Positions 1 through 6,442 of a stretch of 11,413 nt of DNA are shown here, piece after piece; the stretch's first letter is position 1; every line of letters starts with the position of its first letter. The stretch is taken from contig JBOFGV010000005.1 of NCBI GenBank assembly GCA_051649305.1, positions 1-11,413 of the forward strand. The letters are read 5' to 3'. The notes under the pieces are model-generated. The model ran no database searches and was not told the origin of the DNA. It saw only the letters and a program-made list of their open reading frames with translations. The stretch is from JADCCX01 sp051649305. GTDB taxonomy: Bacteria; Pseudomonadota; Alphaproteobacteria; Rhizobiales; Beijerinckiaceae. The position numbers were made by a program, and so were the translations under genes.

Positions 1-747
1 CAATATTTGAGCCGCACGGATAATTTTTCTGTCCTGATTCACGACCCCAAAACGGGGGCAACGGCGGCGATTGATGCGCCTGATGAAGCATCCATCATGA
101 AGGGCCTGAACGAAACCGGCTGGAAACTGACCGACATTCTCGTCACCCACGAGCATTTCGACCACATCGAGGGCATTCCGGCCCTCAAGGCGCGCTTTGG
201 CTGCCGGGTCGTCGCTCCTCGTAAATCCACCGGCGTGCCTGTGGTTGATCAGGTGGTCAGCGAGGGTGATACGGTCAAGGTCGGCTCACTGGTGGCAACT
301 GTGCTCGATACGCCGGGACACTGTGCTGATCACATCGCCTACTGGTTCCAGCAGGAGAAAACCGTTTTTGCAGGCGACACGCTGTTTGCTATGGGTTGCG
401 GCCGCATTTTTGATTGCACGCCGCAGGAGTTCTATCACTCCATGCAGAAGTTCGTGGCCATGCCGGATGACACGGCGGTTTACTGCGGGCATGAATACAC
501 GCTCAGCAACGCGCGCTTTGCGCTGACCGTTGATCCCACCAACGTTGATCTGCGTATCCGTGCGCTCGATATCGAAAACAAGCGCGCCCAGAACAAGGTG
601 ACATTGCCAACCACCATTGGTCTGGAGCGGGCAACCAACCCCTATTTCCGCACGGGCGATGCGGCGGTGCAGGCCGCTCTTGGCATGGCAGGCGCTGCAC
701 CTGATGCAGTTTTTGCTGAACTTCGTGAGCGCAAAAACAGGTTTTGA
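1..747 (+). CDS. gloB: Hydroxyacylglutathione hydrolase (glyoxalase II), 5' end outside the window
   Basis: This metallo-beta-lactamase-fold enzyme hydrolyses S-D-lactoylglutathione to D-lactate and glutathione, the second step of cytosolic methylglyoxal detoxification. Counting from the first visible codon (base 1), the binuclear metal site is complete: THEHFDH at residues 49-55, H107 in DTPGH, D126 in GDT and H164 in CGHEY. The GCGRIF stretch and the C-terminal ATNPYFR typical of glyoxalase II follow. The frame is open to base 1, and the visible residues begin a few positions into the family, just before the conserved DNF. The TTG at base 7 is therefore unlikely to be the start, and about 8-10 codons lie upstream of the window. 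The cupin gene follows after 9 bases, suggesting co-transcription. Identification is firm; only the start is missing. Confidence 0.94.
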   Translation, partial: QYLSRTDNFSVLIHDPKTGATAAIDAPDEASIMKGLNETGWKLTDILVTHEHFDHIEGIPALKARFGCRVVAPRKSTGVPVVDQVVSEGDTVKVGSLVATVLDTPGHCADHIAYWFQQEKTVFAGDTLFAMGCGRIFDCTPQEFYHSMQKFVAMPDDTAVYCGHEYTLSNARFALTVDPTNVDLRIRALDIENKRAQNKVTLPTTIGLERATNPYFRTGDAAVQAALGMAGAAPDAVFAELRERKNRF

Positions 748-756
748 TGTGCTGAC

Positions 757-1209
757 ATGAACGATCTTACTGCTGCTGAAGTCATCAAGCTTCTTGATCT
801 GAAGCCCCACCCTGAAGGGGGCTATTTCCGCGAGACATGGCGCGATACGCGCACGGTTGATGATGGGCGTGCCGCCTCGACGCTGATCTATTATCTGCTC
901 GACACGGGCGATGTTTCCGAATGGCACCGGGTGGATGCCGCCGAGGTGTTTCACTGGTATGCCGGTGCACCCCTAGTGATGACCCTCAGCCCCAACGGGC
1001 ACGATGCCGAGGCGCATCATCTGGGGCCGGATCTGCGCGCGCGGCAGCGTCCGCAACTGGTTGTGCCGCAGGGTTGGTGGCAAACGGCGACATCCCTTGG
1101 TGCATGGACACTGGTGGGCTGCACCGTGGCACCGGGATTTGAGTTCTCTGGCTTTGAGATGGCATCACCCAACTGGCGTCCGACACCACGGGCCAGCAAG
1201 CTGGGTTGA
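757..1209 (+). CDS. DUF985 cupin-superfamily protein (Cupin_5)
   Basis: The 150-residue protein matches the DUF985/Cupin_5 family (yeast YML079w-like), a small cytosolic beta-barrel of unsettled biochemical role. Recognisable family blocks are HPEGGYFRE (residues 18-26), the block from SEWHR (54) to FHWYAG (65-70) carrying His57 and His66, and VVPQGWWQ (102-109). Length is normal for the family. The ATG lies 9 bases after the gloB stop and the stop overlaps the beginning of the next frame (TTGA at 1206-1209), so it probably sits in one transcript with its neighbours. No strong Shine-Dalgarno sequence is visible. Metal or ligand binding is possible but not shown; no specific reaction is proposed. 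Confidence 0.85.
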   Translation: MNDLTAAEVIKLLDLKPHPEGGYFRETWRDTRTVDDGRAASTLIYYLLDTGDVSEWHRVDAAEVFHWYAGAPLVMTLSPNGHDAEAHHLGPDLRARQRPQLVVPQGWWQTATSLGAWTLVGCTVAPGFEFSGFEMASPNWRPTPRASKLG

Positions 1210-1214
1210 TTTCT

Positions 1215-1976
1215 ATGCAGCTTGAAAAAGTGGACTTGGAAACAATCCGAGCACTGGAGGAGCGGCTGGTCAATGTCTGGCCTGCTGTCCACACCCTGCT
1301 GATGGATGGCTGGGTGGTGCGCTTTGCCAACGGCTATTCCGGCCGCGCCAATTCTGCCTCGGCAGTGGTGACCGGCGCGACGATGCCACCCGCTTTGCTG
1401 GATGAGATCGAGCGGCTCTACGCCGATGCAGGCATGAAACCGCAGGTGCGAGTGACTCCGGTGGCCGACGCTGCTGTTGAGCCGCTGCTGGTGTCGCGTG
1501 GTTACCGCGTGAAGGATGCCAGCCGCATCATGTCTGCGCCATTGGCCGATTTTGCTGACAAGCGCACTGATCCCCGCATCACGCTTGAACCAAAACCAGA
1601 ACGTGCATGGCTGGATGGCGTGTCTGTTAGACAGGAAGTCTCCAAGCGTTCACCGGATCATCTGGCAGCCATTGTCGGCCAGATACGCGTGCCTGCGGCT
1701 TTCGCCACATTGCGTCTTGACGGAGAGGCCATCGGCTTCGCTATGGTGGCCATCGATCGCGGCTGGGCCGAAATTGGCTCTGTGATGCTGGATGCTGGGT
1801 ATCGCGGCAAGGGGCTTGGGCGAGCAACGGTGAATGCGCTTATGGTCTGGGCCGCGCAGAACGGCGCTCATCATGCGTTTCTTCAGGTGGATGGCACAAA
1901 CAGCGTCGCGATCAACCTTTACCGCAGCATGGGGTTTGTTGATCTCGGCGGTTACAAGACGATGGTGCTGGGGTAG
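1215..1976 (+). CDS. GNAT-family N-acetyltransferase
   Basis: The protein is predicted to transfer an acetyl group from acetyl-CoA to an unknown amine. The C-terminal part (about residues 160-253 from this start) is a clear GNAT domain: strand-4 region EIGSVML, the acetyl-CoA pyrophosphate loop YRGKGLGR (196-203) and the late motif NLYRSMGF (234-241). The first ~110 residues (with VNVWPAVH and FANGYSGR) look like the degenerate N-terminal half seen in two-lobed GNAT proteins of alphaproteobacteria. ATG 1215 is preferred. An in-frame TTG at 1206 overlaps the cupin stop and would add three residues; neither start has a good Shine-Dalgarno sequence. Probably co-transcribed with gloB and the cupin. 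The substrate cannot be told from sequence. Confidence 0.85.
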   Translation: MQLEKVDLETIRALEERLVNVWPAVHTLLMDGWVVRFANGYSGRANSASAVVTGATMPPALLDEIERLYADAGMKPQVRVTPVADAAVEPLLVSRGYRVKDASRIMSAPLADFADKRTDPRITLEPKPERAWLDGVSVRQEVSKRSPDHLAAIVGQIRVPAAFATLRLDGEAIGFAMVAIDRGWAEIGSVMLDAGYRGKGLGRATVNALMVWAAQNGAHHAFLQVDGTNSVAINLYRSMGFVDLGGYKTMVLG

Positions 1977-1983
1977 CCCTGTA

Positions 1984-2118
1984 ATGTTGCCATACTGCCT
2001 GGGTGATGACCTCCTTATCGCGGCTCTCGCTCAGCAGCATGGATTGACCGTGTTGACGCGGGATGTAGAGCTGTTGCAGGAGGCAGGGGTGAAGGTGCGG
2101 AATCTGTGGGAGGGGTGA
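1984..2118 (+). pseudogene. C-terminal remnant of a VapC-like PIN-domain toxin
   Basis: Starting 7 bases after the GNAT stop, a 44-codon frame has the C-terminal signature of VapC-type PIN ribonucleases: GDDLLIAALAQQHGL followed by TVLTRDVELL and the ending GVKVRNLWEG. It includes the two late acidic positions of the PIN active site, in DDLLIA and in TRD. The N-terminal two thirds of a PIN domain (about 130 residues), with the first catalytic Asp, is absent: the same frame upstream lies inside the GNAT gene and reads as shadow sequence. No VapB antitoxin is visible. I read it as the scar of a toxin-antitoxin module cut by deletion or rearrangement at about 1977-1985. The following 74 bases (2119-2192) hold no terminator or gene that I can support. 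Confidence 0.6.
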
Positions 2119-2192
2119 GGGCTCTTTCATTGATACACAAGCGGGATTTTGACGAGAAGGTGAGGAAAGAGGTTGAGGCGGCGTGAGAAAGC

Positions 2193-2444
2193 TTATTCTT
2201 TGTCCCAATCTTGAGGAAGAAAAAATGTCATGACTATGGCACTTGTTAAGCCTCCAAGAACGACAATAGTGGCCATTGTGAAAGCAAAGCTAGTCTTGTA
2301 TTCGCTAGCTTCAGACCAACCGTCATTCGCTGCTGTAGAAAGCGCTAAATCAATACTCTGAAAACCTTGCTGACAACCAACCAGCCCAGCAAGAACGACG
2401 CCAATTGCGATTCCGTTCAAGGTAGCGATATTGCGTAGGTTCAT
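2193..2444 (-). CDS. Small membrane protein, two hydrophobic segments, unidentified
   Basis: I do not recognise this 83-residue protein. It has an N-terminal hydrophobic stretch (about residues 10-24, IAIGVVLAGLVGC) that ends in a lipobox-like LVGC, then a polar middle (QQGFQSIDL to SEYKT) and a second hydrophobic segment (about 53-76, ending in MTFFL), and it closes with the charged QDWDKE. It is either a two-span inner-membrane protein or, less likely given the second span, a lipoprotein. The bases are clearly more AT-rich than the flanking trp and GNAT genes, which suggests acquired DNA. The start ATG has no visible Shine-Dalgarno sequence. It lies 40 bases downstream of the coiled-coil gene on the same strand, so the two may share a transcript. 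It is convergent with the PIN remnant. Confidence 0.5.
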   Translation of the reverse strand: MNLRNIATLNGIAIGVVLAGLVGCQQGFQSIDLALSTAANDGWSEASEYKTSFAFTMATIVVLGGLTSAIVMTFFLPQDWDKE

Positions 2445-2484
2445 TAATTGTCGCCGAAGTGTTCAGCTGTGTCAGGCATCTCTC

Positions 2485-2718
2485 TTACCGCGCTCCCTCA
2501 AGCACCTCAATCCGCTGCTTGATATCCTTATTCTCCATCACGAGAGAGCCAACGGCTGTTGTCATCACATAGGTGAGGCCTTGGAGTTGTGTGTCGATAT
2601 TCTCAACGCGTTCAGAAAGGCTATCAATCCTACCGCTCAATTCTGATCTCACTTCAGCAATATCACTTCGGATAAGGCGAAGCTGTTCCAGCACAAGATT
2701 TTGAGGTGCTTTGGACAT
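2485..2718 (-). CDS. Small coiled-coil protein, unidentified
   Basis: The 77-residue protein begins MSKAPQNLVLEQLR, a start resembling short uncharacterised proteins of rhizobia, and then runs as an almost continuous heptad pattern (IRSDIAEVRSELSGRIDSL, ERVENIDTQL, then KDIKQRIEVLE at the end). The hydrophobic patch GLTYVMTTAVGSLVM (about residues 47-61) lies between two coiled halves. It probably forms dimers or oligomers; no enzymatic domain is visible. ATG 2718 is chosen because MSKAPQ matches related starts. A TTG directly in front (2721) has slightly better spacing (7 bases) from a GTGAGG Shine-Dalgarno-like sequence. It sits 82 bases downstream of trpB, where trpA would be expected in this lineage. 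Function unknown. Confidence 0.6.
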   Translation of the reverse strand: MSKAPQNLVLEQLRLIRSDIAEVRSELSGRIDSLSERVENIDTQLQGLTYVMTTAVGSLVMENKDIKQRIEVLEGAR

Positions 2719-2800
2719 CAACAGTAAGCCTCACTAATCGACTAAGAGATTTTGAACAAACAAAGAACATCTGTCAAGTAAGGCGAAAAGGATCCCGTCA

Positions 2801-4048
2801 TCACATCCCGCCCAGATGCTCCGCCACGGTGAAAATATCCTTGTCCCCGCGTCCGCAGAGGTTCATCACCATCAGATGATCCCTCGGCTTGGTCGGTGCA
2901 ATCTCCAGCACCTTTGCCAGCGCATGGGCTGGTTCCAGCGCGGGAATGATGCCTTCCAGCGAACAGCAGAGCTTGAAGCCTTCCAGCGCCTCGTTGTCTG
3001 TCGCCGAGATATACTGCACGCGCTTGATATCATGCAGCCAGGAATGCTCTGGCCCGATGCCAGGATAATCAAGGCCCGCCGAGATGGAATGCGCGTCCTG
3101 AATCTGTCCGTCATCGTCCATCAGAAGGTAGGTGCGGTTGCCGTGCAGCACGCCGGGGCGACCGCCAGTCAGCGAGGCGGCATGCAGGCTGGTCAGGCCA
3201 TGGCCTGCGGCTTCTACGCCGTACATGGCGACCGTTTCATCATCCAAAAAGGGATGGAACAGGCCCATGGCGTTGGAACCGCCACCGATGGCGGCAATCA
3301 ACGAGTCGGGCAGGCGGCCTTCCGCCAGCATCATCTGCTCGCGGGTTTCCTTGCCGATCACGCTCTGGAAATCCCGCACCATGGCAGGGTAGGGGTGTGG
3401 GCCAGCCACCGTGCCGATGCAGTAGAAGGTGGTTTCAACATTGGTCACCCAGTCGCGCAGCGCGTCGTTCATTGCGTCTTTCAGGGTCTTCGAGCCTGAC
3501 ACAACCGGCACGACCTTTGCGCCCAGCATGTTCATGCGGAAGACGTTGGGCTTTTGCCGCTCGACGTCCACAGCGCCCATATAGACGATGCACTCCAGGC
3601 CGTAGCGGGCACAGAGCGTGGCGGTGGCCACGCCGTGCTGACCAGCGCCGGTTTCCGCGATGATGCGCTTTTTGCCCATGCGCTTCGCCAGCAAAATCTG
3701 CCCCAGAACGTTGTTCACCTTGTGCGCGCCGGTGTGGTTTAATTCATCGCGCTTGAAATAGATCTTGGCACCAAGCTCCGGCTTGCCAGCAGCAGCCGCA
3801 ACCGCGCGGCAATGGTCTGTCATGCGCTCGGCAAAGTACAGCGGCGATGGACGCCCCACATAGTGCTTCAGCATATAGTCCATCTCATTGATGAACGCTG
3901 GGTCGCGCTTCGCGTCCTCATAGGCCTGCTGCAATTCCAGAATGAGCGGCATCAGGGTTTCGGCAACAAAACGTCCGCCAAAAATGCCAAACATGCCGTT
4001 CTCATCGGGACCGGTGCGGAAGGAATTGGGACGGGCAGGTGCGTTCAT
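2801..4048 (-). CDS. trpB: Tryptophan synthase beta chain
   Basis: This PLP enzyme condenses indole with L-serine to give L-tryptophan, normally in an alpha2-beta2 complex with TrpA that channels indole. All key elements are present in 415 residues: the PLP lysine in HTGAHKVNN (K110), the catalytic glutamate in AETGAGQHG (E132), the phosphate-binding GGGSNAMG (255-262) and the C-terminal CGRGDKD (398-404). Length and the start at NSFRTGPDENG agree with alphaproteobacterial TrpB. Its ATG overlaps the stop of the upstream hepT-trpF gene by 4 bases (4045-4048), implying translational coupling. trpA does not follow; the next gene on this strand is an unrelated coiled-coil protein 82 bases away. 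TrpA must be encoded elsewhere or be missing; without TrpA, TrpB would need free indole. Confidence 0.97.
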   Translation of the reverse strand: MNAPARPNSFRTGPDENGMFGIFGGRFVAETLMPLILELQQAYEDAKRDPAFINEMDYMLKHYVGRPSPLYFAERMTDHCRAVAAAAGKPELGAKIYFKRDELNHTGAHKVNNVLGQILLAKRMGKKRIIAETGAGQHGVATATLCARYGLECIVYMGAVDVERQKPNVFRMNMLGAKVVPVVSGSKTLKDAMNDALRDWVTNVETTFYCIGTVAGPHPYPAMVRDFQSVIGKETREQMMLAEGRLPDSLIAAIGGGSNAMGLFHPFLDDETVAMYGVEAAGHGLTSLHAASLTGGRPGVLHGNRTYLLMDDDGQIQDAHSISAGLDYPGIGPEHSWLHDIKRVQYISATDNEALEGFKLCCSLEGIIPALEPAHALAKVLEIAPTKPRDHLMVMNLCGRGDKDIFTVAEHLGGM

Positions 4049-5061
4049 TTCAAGACTCTCATTCCAGCTTCGCGGGCGTTTTCAACAAAGGCCCTGATCT
4101 TTGCAATGTCCTTTACGCCGGGTGCGCTTTCAACACCAGAGGACACATCGACGCCCGCCAGAGTCACGCCCAGCTGACGTGCGGTCCGGATGGCCTCTCC
4201 GACATTGTCAGCGCTCAGTCCGCCGGACAGCATGAACGGCATGAAGGGATCAAGCCCTTTCAGGACTTGCCAGTCAAAGGTCTTGCCATGCCCTCCGGGG
4301 TAGGCAGCATCTTTGGGCGGTTTGGCGTCGAGAAGAATTCTGTCAACCTGCGGGCGGTATGCCTTCAAAGCATCAAGATCAGCGACAGTGGCGACGCCAA
4401 GGGCTTTCATCACAGGTCGTTCGATCCGTTCTGAGATGGCGGCACAACGTTCTGGCGTTTCAGAGCCATGCAGCTGGATGAGATCAGGATTGGCCTTCTC
4501 CCTAATGGCATCAATGCCCTCATTTGATGGGTCGACAGTCAAGGCGACAACAAGAGCCTTGCCTCGTGCCTGTTGGCCAAGGTCTGCTGCAAGTTCAAGG
4601 CTGACGCTTCTGGGTGATTTCCGATGGAAAACCAGTCCCACCATATCAGCGCCAGCATCCAGTGCCGCGGCCATGGTTTCAGGTGTTGAGAGGCCACAAA
4701 TTTTAATGGGGAAGGGGAAATCGGAATGAGCCGTTTTGCGCCAGCTCAAGGTGTCGATCAATCGAGGAACATCGCTGGCTGCAATATCGTAGATCGTTGC
4801 AAGGTCAGTGCCGCCATAGTTGTGGACCAGACGATGTCTCAACGCAGCCATTTCTCTCCATGGCACATCATTAAACTGTCCCCGTTCCAGCCTTGGCAAT
4901 TTCCATGCGGCCTCGCCAATGATCATCAACAGCCGCTCAGTCGCCCAGACCAGCGTTTCGGAAGACTTGAACTGCTCGTATGAAGTGCCTTTCATCAATG
5001 CTGCGAGCTTTGTCGCATGCGTCAGCATGTCTTCGACGAGACTACCGAAATCCTCGCTCAT
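4045..5061 (-). CDS. trpF: HepT (HEPN toxin)-TrpF fusion: phosphoribosylanthranilate isomerase with an N-terminal HepT domain
   Basis: One uninterrupted 338-codon frame carries two unrelated proteins. Residues 1 to about 108 are a complete HepT/DUF86 HEPN domain: an all-helical region with WATERLLMIIGEAAWKLP and the HEPN motif RHRLVHNY (R75, H80, Y82; RX4HXY), used by HepT ribonucleases and, in studied MntA/HepT pairs, carrying the tyrosine that MntA AMPylates. Residues 119-338 are a full TrpF, which isomerises phosphoribosylanthranilate to CdRP in tryptophan synthesis: catalytic Cys in KICG (C122), QLHGSE (196-201), the general acid in LLDAK (D245), GGHGKTFDW (256-264), LSGGL and GVDVSSGVE. 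The joint is a short linker, about SWRKTAHSDFPFP. No ATG or GTG lies near the TrpF boundary; the only in-frame alternative is TTG at 4749, without a Shine-Dalgarno sequence. The start overlaps the mntA stop (ATGA, 5058-5061) and the stop overlaps trpB. A plain TrpF is about 210-220 residues. Confidence 0.88.
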   Translation of the reverse strand: MSEDFGSLVEDMLTHATKLAALMKGTSYEQFKSSETLVWATERLLMIIGEAAWKLPRLERGQFNDVPWREMAALRHRLVHNYGGTDLATIYDIAASDVPRLIDTLSWRKTAHSDFPFPIKICGLSTPETMAAALDAGADMVGLVFHRKSPRSVSLELAADLGQQARGKALVVALTVDPSNEGIDAIREKANPDLIQLHGSETPERCAAISERIERPVMKALGVATVADLDALKAYRPQVDRILLDAKPPKDAAYPGGHGKTFDWQVLKGLDPFMPFMLSGGLSADNVGEAIRTARQLGVTLAGVDVSSGVESAPGVKDIAKIRAFVENAREAGMRVLK

Positions 5062-5354
5062 AAAGGCTGTGCTTCCCGCAGGATATGACTGAGAATTCTG
5101 GGCTTGATTTCCGTCGTCAAACGCAAATCAACACGGCGACCGAGGTGCTGAGCAAGGCTCTTCTCGGCATTGATAATGTCAAAAAGGGAAACACGCTCAC
5201 GGGTTTTCTCCGCGAGCACGTCTATATCACTTTGATCAGTCTGCTCTCCGCGTACAAAGGAGCCAAAGACTGATACCAACCGCAGCGGGTATCGGCCCTC
5301 AATCTCCGGCTTGAGGCGGCGCAGTTCCGCTTTGATGTTATCCAACACGTTCAT
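5058..5354 (-). CDS. mntA: MntA-type minimal nucleotidyltransferase, antitoxin partner of HepT
   Basis: The 98-residue protein is a MNT-type nucleotidyltransferase. The active site is intact: GSFVRG...SDID fits GSX10DXD (G31, S32, D43, D45), with the third acidic residue in RRVDLRL (D76). In characterised type VII modules MntA neutralises HepT by adding AMP to the tyrosine of the HepT RX4HXY motif. That partner motif is present in the next gene, whose start overlaps this stop by 4 bases (ATGA). Length is normal for the family. The start ATG is 5352-5354; no Shine-Dalgarno sequence precedes it, and a perfect 10-bp palindrome lies 6 bases upstream. It is the first gene of the mntA/hepT-trpF/trpB run and lies 31 bases after the denD stop on the same strand. 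Confidence 0.88.
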   Translation of the reverse strand: MNVLDNIKAELRRLKPEIEGRYPLRLVSVFGSFVRGEQTDQSDIDVLAEKTRERVSLFDIINAEKSLAQHLGRRVDLRLTTEIKPRILSHILREAQPL

Positions 5355-5360
5355 ATTCGT

Positions 5361-5370
5361 ATGTTAACAT
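5361..5370. promoter_or_regulatory. Perfect 10-bp palindrome in front of mntA, candidate operator
   Basis: ATGTTAACAT is its own reverse complement and lies 6 bases upstream of the mntA ATG, where a ribosome binding site would normally be. MntA/HepT operons are often autoregulated, so an operator here would be natural, but binding is inferred only from position and symmetry. The 31-base gap between mntA and denD is AT-rich relative to the flanks. I see no convincing -35/-10 pair. Confidence 0.3.
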
Positions 5371-5385
5371 GAATGTGCAGGTGGG

Positions 5386-6369
5386 TTAAACACCCAACTT
5401 GCCGCCCAGTTCATCGTCGAGATGCACGCGGATGATCTCCTCGAATGTGGCTTCTGCCTTGAAGCCCAGCTCCGCCGCCCGGCTGACGCCAAAGTTGCGG
5501 GGCCAGCCAGCCACGATTTTCTGGATGGTGGCATCGGGCTCACGGCGGATGAGCTTCACAGCTTTCTCGCCAGCCACCTTGCGCAGCGCTTCAATCTGCT
5601 GGCCAACTGTGGCTGCAAGACCGGGCATGGACAGGTTGCGGCGCGTGCCGATGCGGCTGCTGTCCATGGTGGCGGCATGGACAAGAAAGCCAACAGCCGC
5701 GCGTGGGCTGGCGTGCCAGTGCATCACGTCTTCGCCAACCGGCAGCACGGCCTCTTTCCCGCTCATGGGTTCGCGGATAATGTTGGAGAAGAAACCGGAA
5801 GCCGCTGCATTGGGCTTGCCGGGGCGCACGCAGATTGTGGGCAGGCGAATGCCAATGCCATCCATGAAACCGCGGCGGGTGTAGTCTGCAAGCAGCAACT
5901 CTCCAATGGCCTTTTGCGTGCCATAGCTGGTGAGCGGCGTGGTGTGGAAGGTGTCGCCAATCGCGTCGGGGAAGGGCGCACCAAAAACCGCGATGGAGGA
6001 TGTGAACAGCACACGCGGGCAATAGCCATCGCCTGTCAGGCGGATGGCATCAAACAGGTAGCGCGTGCCATCAAGGTTGATGCGGTAGCCTTTGTCAAAA
6101 TCCGCTTCCGCTTCGCCCGAAACGATGGCTGCGAGATGCAGGATGAGATCAGGCCTGCCAGCGATCAGCTTCTCGGCGGCACCGGGCACAGCAAAATCGC
6201 CGGTGTGTGGCTCAAAGGCAAAGCCAGCACCTGCCGGTTTTGTGGGTGCCACCACATCATGCGCCGTGACCTTGCTGATCTCCTTGCCACCGAGATGGCC
6301 ATCCGCCGCGATCCGTTCCATAAACTTGCGGCCCACCATTCCGGCAGCGCCCAATACCAGGATATGCAT
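5386..6369 (-). CDS. denD: D-erythronate dehydrogenase-type NAD-dependent SDR (DenD)
   Basis: This extended short-chain dehydrogenase resembles DenD, which oxidises D-erythronate to 2-oxo-erythronate in sugar-acid catabolism. The Rossmann motif GAAGMVG is at residues 7-13, HLAAIVSGEAEADF follows the fourth strand, the catalytic Ser lies in FTSSIAVFG (S124/S125), and the YxxxK pair is Y149/K153 in SYGTQKA. RLPTICVRPGKPNAAASGFF and HWHASPRAAVGF are strong family blocks. The frame extends to 6438, but ATG 6369 is chosen because it starts directly at the Rossmann strand and has GGAG 9 bases upstream (6379-6382); this gives 327 residues, normal for the family. It is transcribed away from glcD across a region with two inverted repeats. 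No kinase (DtnK/OtnK) or isomerase partner is in the window, so the exact substrate is less certain than the family. Confidence 0.85.
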   Translation of the reverse strand: MHILVLGAAGMVGRKFMERIAADGHLGGKEISKVTAHDVVAPTKPAGAGFAFEPHTGDFAVPGAAEKLIAGRPDLILHLAAIVSGEAEADFDKGYRINLDGTRYLFDAIRLTGDGYCPRVLFTSSIAVFGAPFPDAIGDTFHTTPLTSYGTQKAIGELLLADYTRRGFMDGIGIRLPTICVRPGKPNAAASGFFSNIIREPMSGKEAVLPVGEDVMHWHASPRAAVGFLVHAATMDSSRIGTRRNLSMPGLAATVGQQIEALRKVAGEKAVKLIRREPDATIQKIVAGWPRNFGVSRAAELGFKAEATFEEIIRVHLDDELGGKLGV

Positions 6370-6422
6370 GTTGTTGTTCTCCGTTCCCTTCTTTTGGCCG
6401 GGAGAACGCGGAAACACAAGCG

Positions 6423-6441
6423 GGCTTGCAGGCCGCAAGCC
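6423..6441. promoter_or_regulatory. Inverted repeat, 7-bp arms, in the denD-glcD intergenic region
   Basis: Perfect arms GGCTTGC and GCAAGCC are separated by AGGCC. No T-run follows on either strand, so it is not a typical intrinsic terminator. It may be an operator or a transcript hairpin near the 5' end of denD mRNA. It directly abuts the second inverted repeat. Confidence 0.4.
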
Positions 6442-6442
6442 T

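Noticed and set aside
286..954. Minus-strand frame (222 codons) opposite gloB and the cupin
   Set aside because: Both plus-strand genes are clear family members; the antisense frame spans their junction without any known domain.
2130..2186. Short charged frame ending KVRKEVEAA downstream of the PIN remnant
   Set aside because: It looks somewhat protein-like and could be the tail of another broken gene, but 18 codons without a start signal or known motif are not enough to call.
2816..3499. Long plus-strand frame (227 codons) antisense to trpB
   Set aside because: It lies wholly opposite an unmistakable trpB, has a His/Gln/Arg-rich composition typical of a GC-rich shadow frame, and shows no domain.
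5382..5396. Inverted repeat TGGGT-TAAAC-ACCCA at the denD stop codon, possible terminator
   Set aside because: A 5-bp stem with no following T-run is too weak for an intrinsic terminator; denD read-through into mntA cannot be excluded.
6370..6438. Extended N-terminus of denD (23 extra codons)
   Set aside because: The extra residues precede the Rossmann strand without similarity, and a GGAG sits 9 bases before the ATG at 6369; the extension also covers the inverted repeats.
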